The notes under the pieces were generated by a model. The model saw nothing but the letters and a program-made list of their open reading frames with translations, had not been told where the DNA came from and searched no databases. The position numbers and the translations under genes were made by a program. A stretch of DNA of 64,000 nucleotides from Massilia rubra. GTDB taxonomy: Bacteria; Pseudomonadota; Gammaproteobacteria; Burkholderiales; Burkholderiaceae_D. Of this stretch, positions 62,113 to 64,000 are shown in pieces. The stretch spans positions 1 through 64,000 of the forward strand of contig NZ_VUYU01000002.1 of assembly GCF_011682065.1 (NCBI RefSeq), read 5' to 3'. Each line of letters starts with the position of its first letter. Position 1 is the first letter of the stretch.

Positions 62113-63438
62113 TCAGGCAAACGGTTGTGGAAAAGGGTTGATCGTCATGGCCGCGCCGGGCGCGATGTCGCCGCGATCCATCAGGAAGGCGTGGAATTGC
62201 GCCAGCCGCGCGGCGCCGAGGTAGCGCGCGGTGGTGATCGTACTCATGGGCATCAGGCTGGGAACCAGGGCGCGAAAACCACGCAGGCCGACCTGGCGCA
62301 GCTCGTCGGAGCTCAGTTCCAGCAGCAGGATCTCGTGGCCCAGCGCTTGTGCGCGTTGTTTCAGCCAGGCCAGCTGGGCGCCTGCATGACTGTGGTCCGG
62401 CAATGCCTGTCCGGCTTGCAGGTCGGAAAAGCGCACCCGGTCGCTCCCGTCGAGGAAATCGAACGCATGGGCGCGTTCGGGCCGGGCCATGTACACCGCG
62501 CCATCTTCGATGTCCGCGCATTGCTCGGCGCTTGCGGGAACGTTCAGCTGGCCGGTGTCCAGGATGGAACTCAAGCTTGCAACCTCGCGCAAGGCCTTGT
62601 AGCACGCGTCCGCGAAGCTGAAACTGCTGGCGCAGGTGACAAGGTTGGCCGCATGCGGGTGGCACGAACGATGCCGCCGCAGATACACGGTCGGCAAGCC
62701 GACATCGGTGGTGGCGTCGAACAGCATGTATTCATCTTCCTGTTCGAGCAAGGTGCGCACGGCGGGCGCGAAGTGCGCCAGGTCGGTGCTGTCGAAGGCG
62801 ATCTGCGGCAGCCGCCTGCGCAGCAGCCACGTCAGTGCTATCGCATCCCTTTCCAGCACTTCCGCAGTCGCGGTCACCAGGGCGGTGGCGGGATCGTGGT
62901 GGACTGCGGTGCCGGTGGAAATCGCGGCCCAGAATCGTTCGCTGGTCCACGCGCGCGGATACAAGTGACTCATCACGACGGGCACGTATTTCTTGTCGCC
63001 GGTGTTCAAGCTCACAGCCTCGACCCAGCGCATCGGCTCGTCCGGGTCGAAGGGGTGGAAGGGCTGGTCCGGCAAGGCCAGTTCGTCCTCGGAAAAGCTC
63101 GGCAGGGTGGGCCAGTTGAACGCGTCCTTGCCCAGTTCGTTGGCGCTGGCGACCATATATTCATGCTCCAGCAACATGCACGAGCTATACCGCTCCGCTG
63201 CTTCGCACACCGCCTTCAGGCGCGCCAGCTCGGGGTCGACGTCGGTGCCGCAGCCGCTGAGATACGTGTTCCAGAGGGGCGCCCCAGTGTATGTGCGCGC
63301 TCCCTGGAGTAGTGCGCTCAGGTTGCCGGCATGGCAGCCGTAGCTGTGGAAAATTCGGTCGGAAAAATTGGACAGGACGATGGACCGGGGCATGCTCAAC
63401 ACCCCGCCGAACGCCCCGCACAAGGCTTCAAAGCGCAT
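62113..63438 (-). CDS. YcaO cyclodehydratase (TOMM azoline-forming)
   Basis: A 441-residue YcaO-domain enzyme that uses ATP to activate peptide amides so that Cys, Ser or Thr side chains cyclise to azolines. The ATP-site blocks are SGCGTDVDPELARLKAVCEA with following AERYSS, and STGTAVHHDPATALVTATAE with VLERDAI. The C-terminus ends NPFPQPFA, a PxPxP motif, which marks true azoline-forming YcaO proteins. It overlaps the gene before it by 11 bp and precedes the Cys-rich partner. Confidence 0.95.
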   Translation of the reverse strand: MRFEALCGAFGGVLSMPRSIVLSNFSDRIFHSYGCHAGNLSALLQGARTYTGAPLWNTYLSGCGTDVDPELARLKAVCEAAERYSSCMLLEHEYMVASANELGKDAFNWPTLPSFSEDELALPDQPFHPFDPDEPMRWVEAVSLNTGDKKYVPVVMSHLYPRAWTSERFWAAISTGTAVHHDPATALVTATAEVLERDAIALTWLLRRRLPQIAFDSTDLAHFAPAVRTLLEQEDEYMLFDATTDVGLPTVYLRRHRSCHPHAANLVTCASSFSFADACYKALREVASLSSILDTGQLNVPASAEQCADIEDGAVYMARPERAHAFDFLDGSDRVRFSDLQAGQALPDHSHAGAQLAWLKQRAQALGHEILLLELSSDELRQVGLRGFRALVPSLMPMSTITTARYLGAARLAQFHAFLMDRGDIAPGAAMTINPFPQPFA

Positions 63439-64000
63439 GCTGCCGCCTCCAGTGCTGTTGCAGGGCGCGCAGTGCGTGCGGCGGGAGCGCCAGCAGGATC
63501 AGATAGTCCGACTCGGATCCGTCAAATCCCAGCTGGTTCAGCAGCAAGCGCAGCACGTCGAACCGGCTCGTTCCCTCGCCGCTGGCGGCCAAACCGTGCC
63601 TGAGTGCGCCTATCAGGTGATGAAACGTGGGCAGCGCGGCAGCTGGCAAGTTGGCGCCGCGCACCAGCAGGCCATCACGCTCCAGCGCGTCGGATTGGGC
63701 CAGCATCTGCCCGACCAGGGCGCCCGGCAGCGTGTTGGCAAACACCAGCGGCGAGAGCATGGCGGCCGGCGGCGGGCAGCGCATGTCCAGTGCCGCCGCC
63801 ATGGCGGCCGGCAAGGCCGTCTTCAAGAGCGCCGGGTCGGCCACCAGCAGGGGCGGCAGATGGTCGTTTAGCGCGACCAAGGTGGCGGCAGTGCGCGCAT
63901 CGGCGTGCGTTGCCAGCCACAGCGCGGCGTGCGCGGGTTGGCACCGCACGAGCGTTTGATGGGCGCCGCTGTCGCGCGCCGGACCCCGGCCGAGCAGTTC
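63428..64000 (-). CDS. C-terminal part of an unidentified protein, first visible gene of the TOMM operon
   Basis: The frame is open from the window edge to the stop at 63428, at least 190 residues, so the true start lies beyond 64000. It is Ala/Leu-rich with no signal peptide or clear motif in view; segments such as LSPLVFANTLPGALVGQMLA and SDYLILLALPPHALRALQQHW suggest an all-helical domain. It overlaps the YcaO start by 11 bp. I do not recognise it. Confidence 0.7.
   Translation of the reverse strand, partial: ELLGRGPARDSGAHQTLVRCQPAHAALWLATHADARTAATLVALNDHLPPLLVADPALLKTALPAAMAAALDMRCPPPAAMLSPLVFANTLPGALVGQMLAQSDALERDGLLVRGANLPAAALPTFHHLIGALRHGLAASGEGTSRFDVLRLLLNQLGFDGSESDYLILLALPPHALRALQQHWRRQHAL

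Overview
The window looks like chromosome of a high-GC betaproteobacterium of the Oxalobacteraceae (Massilia/Duganella/Janthinobacterium type). This is inferred from the core genes (bamD, rluD, pgeF, class I phaC, phaR, rimO, trxC, serB, mfd, PBP1A), from tandem PEP-CTERM proteins, and from four copies of a nested palindromic intergenic repeat built on TTCCCGC...GCGGGAACCCAAGT. No rRNA, tRNA or CRISPR array was seen.

Layout. 0.3-9 kb: envelope assembly (bamD), rRNA modification (rluD), pgeF, the polyhydroxyalkanoate genes phaC and phaR, rimO and a metC-like PLP enzyme. 9-14.4 kb: small membrane proteins, thioredoxin 2, a DUF72 protein, a hybrid histidine kinase, a GFA protein and a lipoprotein. 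14.5-20.3 kb: a signalling island with a Ser/Thr kinase carrying TPRs, an unknown protein whose ATG overlaps the kinase stop, a sigma-54 activator with an FHA-like N-terminus and, divergent from it, a three-repeat protein behind a near-perfect -24/-12 promoter with many TTACAC/TTGACATG half-sites; similar half-sites lie upstream of the kinase. 20.3-30.3 kb: acetyltransferase, two PEP-CTERM paralogues, serB, mfd, a 5'-nucleotidase, an HDOD protein and a PP2C phosphatase. 30.4-31.4 kb: an AT-rich pair resembling a peptidoglycan-amidase toxin and its periplasmic immunity protein. 31.8-36.6 kb: OPT transporter and PBP1A. 36.6-43 kb: a Fur-type iron-uptake operon (fecI-fecR-TonB receptor-DUF3649-PepSY-DUF3325). 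43-50.3 kb: epimerase and divergent LysR regulator, POT peptide transporter, ppnN and a second TonB-dependent receptor. 50.3-53 kb: an ECF41-type sigma factor with its DGGGK tail motif, a translationally coupled AraC regulator, a monooxygenase and a carboxymuconolactone-decarboxylase gene driven by an exact ECF41 promoter. 53.0-54.25 kb: a decayed element bounded by ~47-bp inverted repeats, with a glyoxalase-like gene and a truncated serine recombinase.

The most notable accessory locus runs leftward from the right window edge to 54.3 kb. It is a tightly coupled operon (mostly 4-bp ATGA overlaps) encoding a YcaO cyclodehydratase ending in PxPxP, a small Cys-rich E1-like protein, a large fusion of leader-binding/E1-like domains with a SagB-type dehydrogenase, an M50-like membrane protease, an HlyD adaptor, an ABC ATPase, two FtsX-like permeases and a small membrane protein. 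This is a thiazole/oxazole-modified peptide (TOMM RiPP) pathway with exporter. No precursor peptide is visible in the window; it probably lies beyond 64,000. The chemistry and product are inference.
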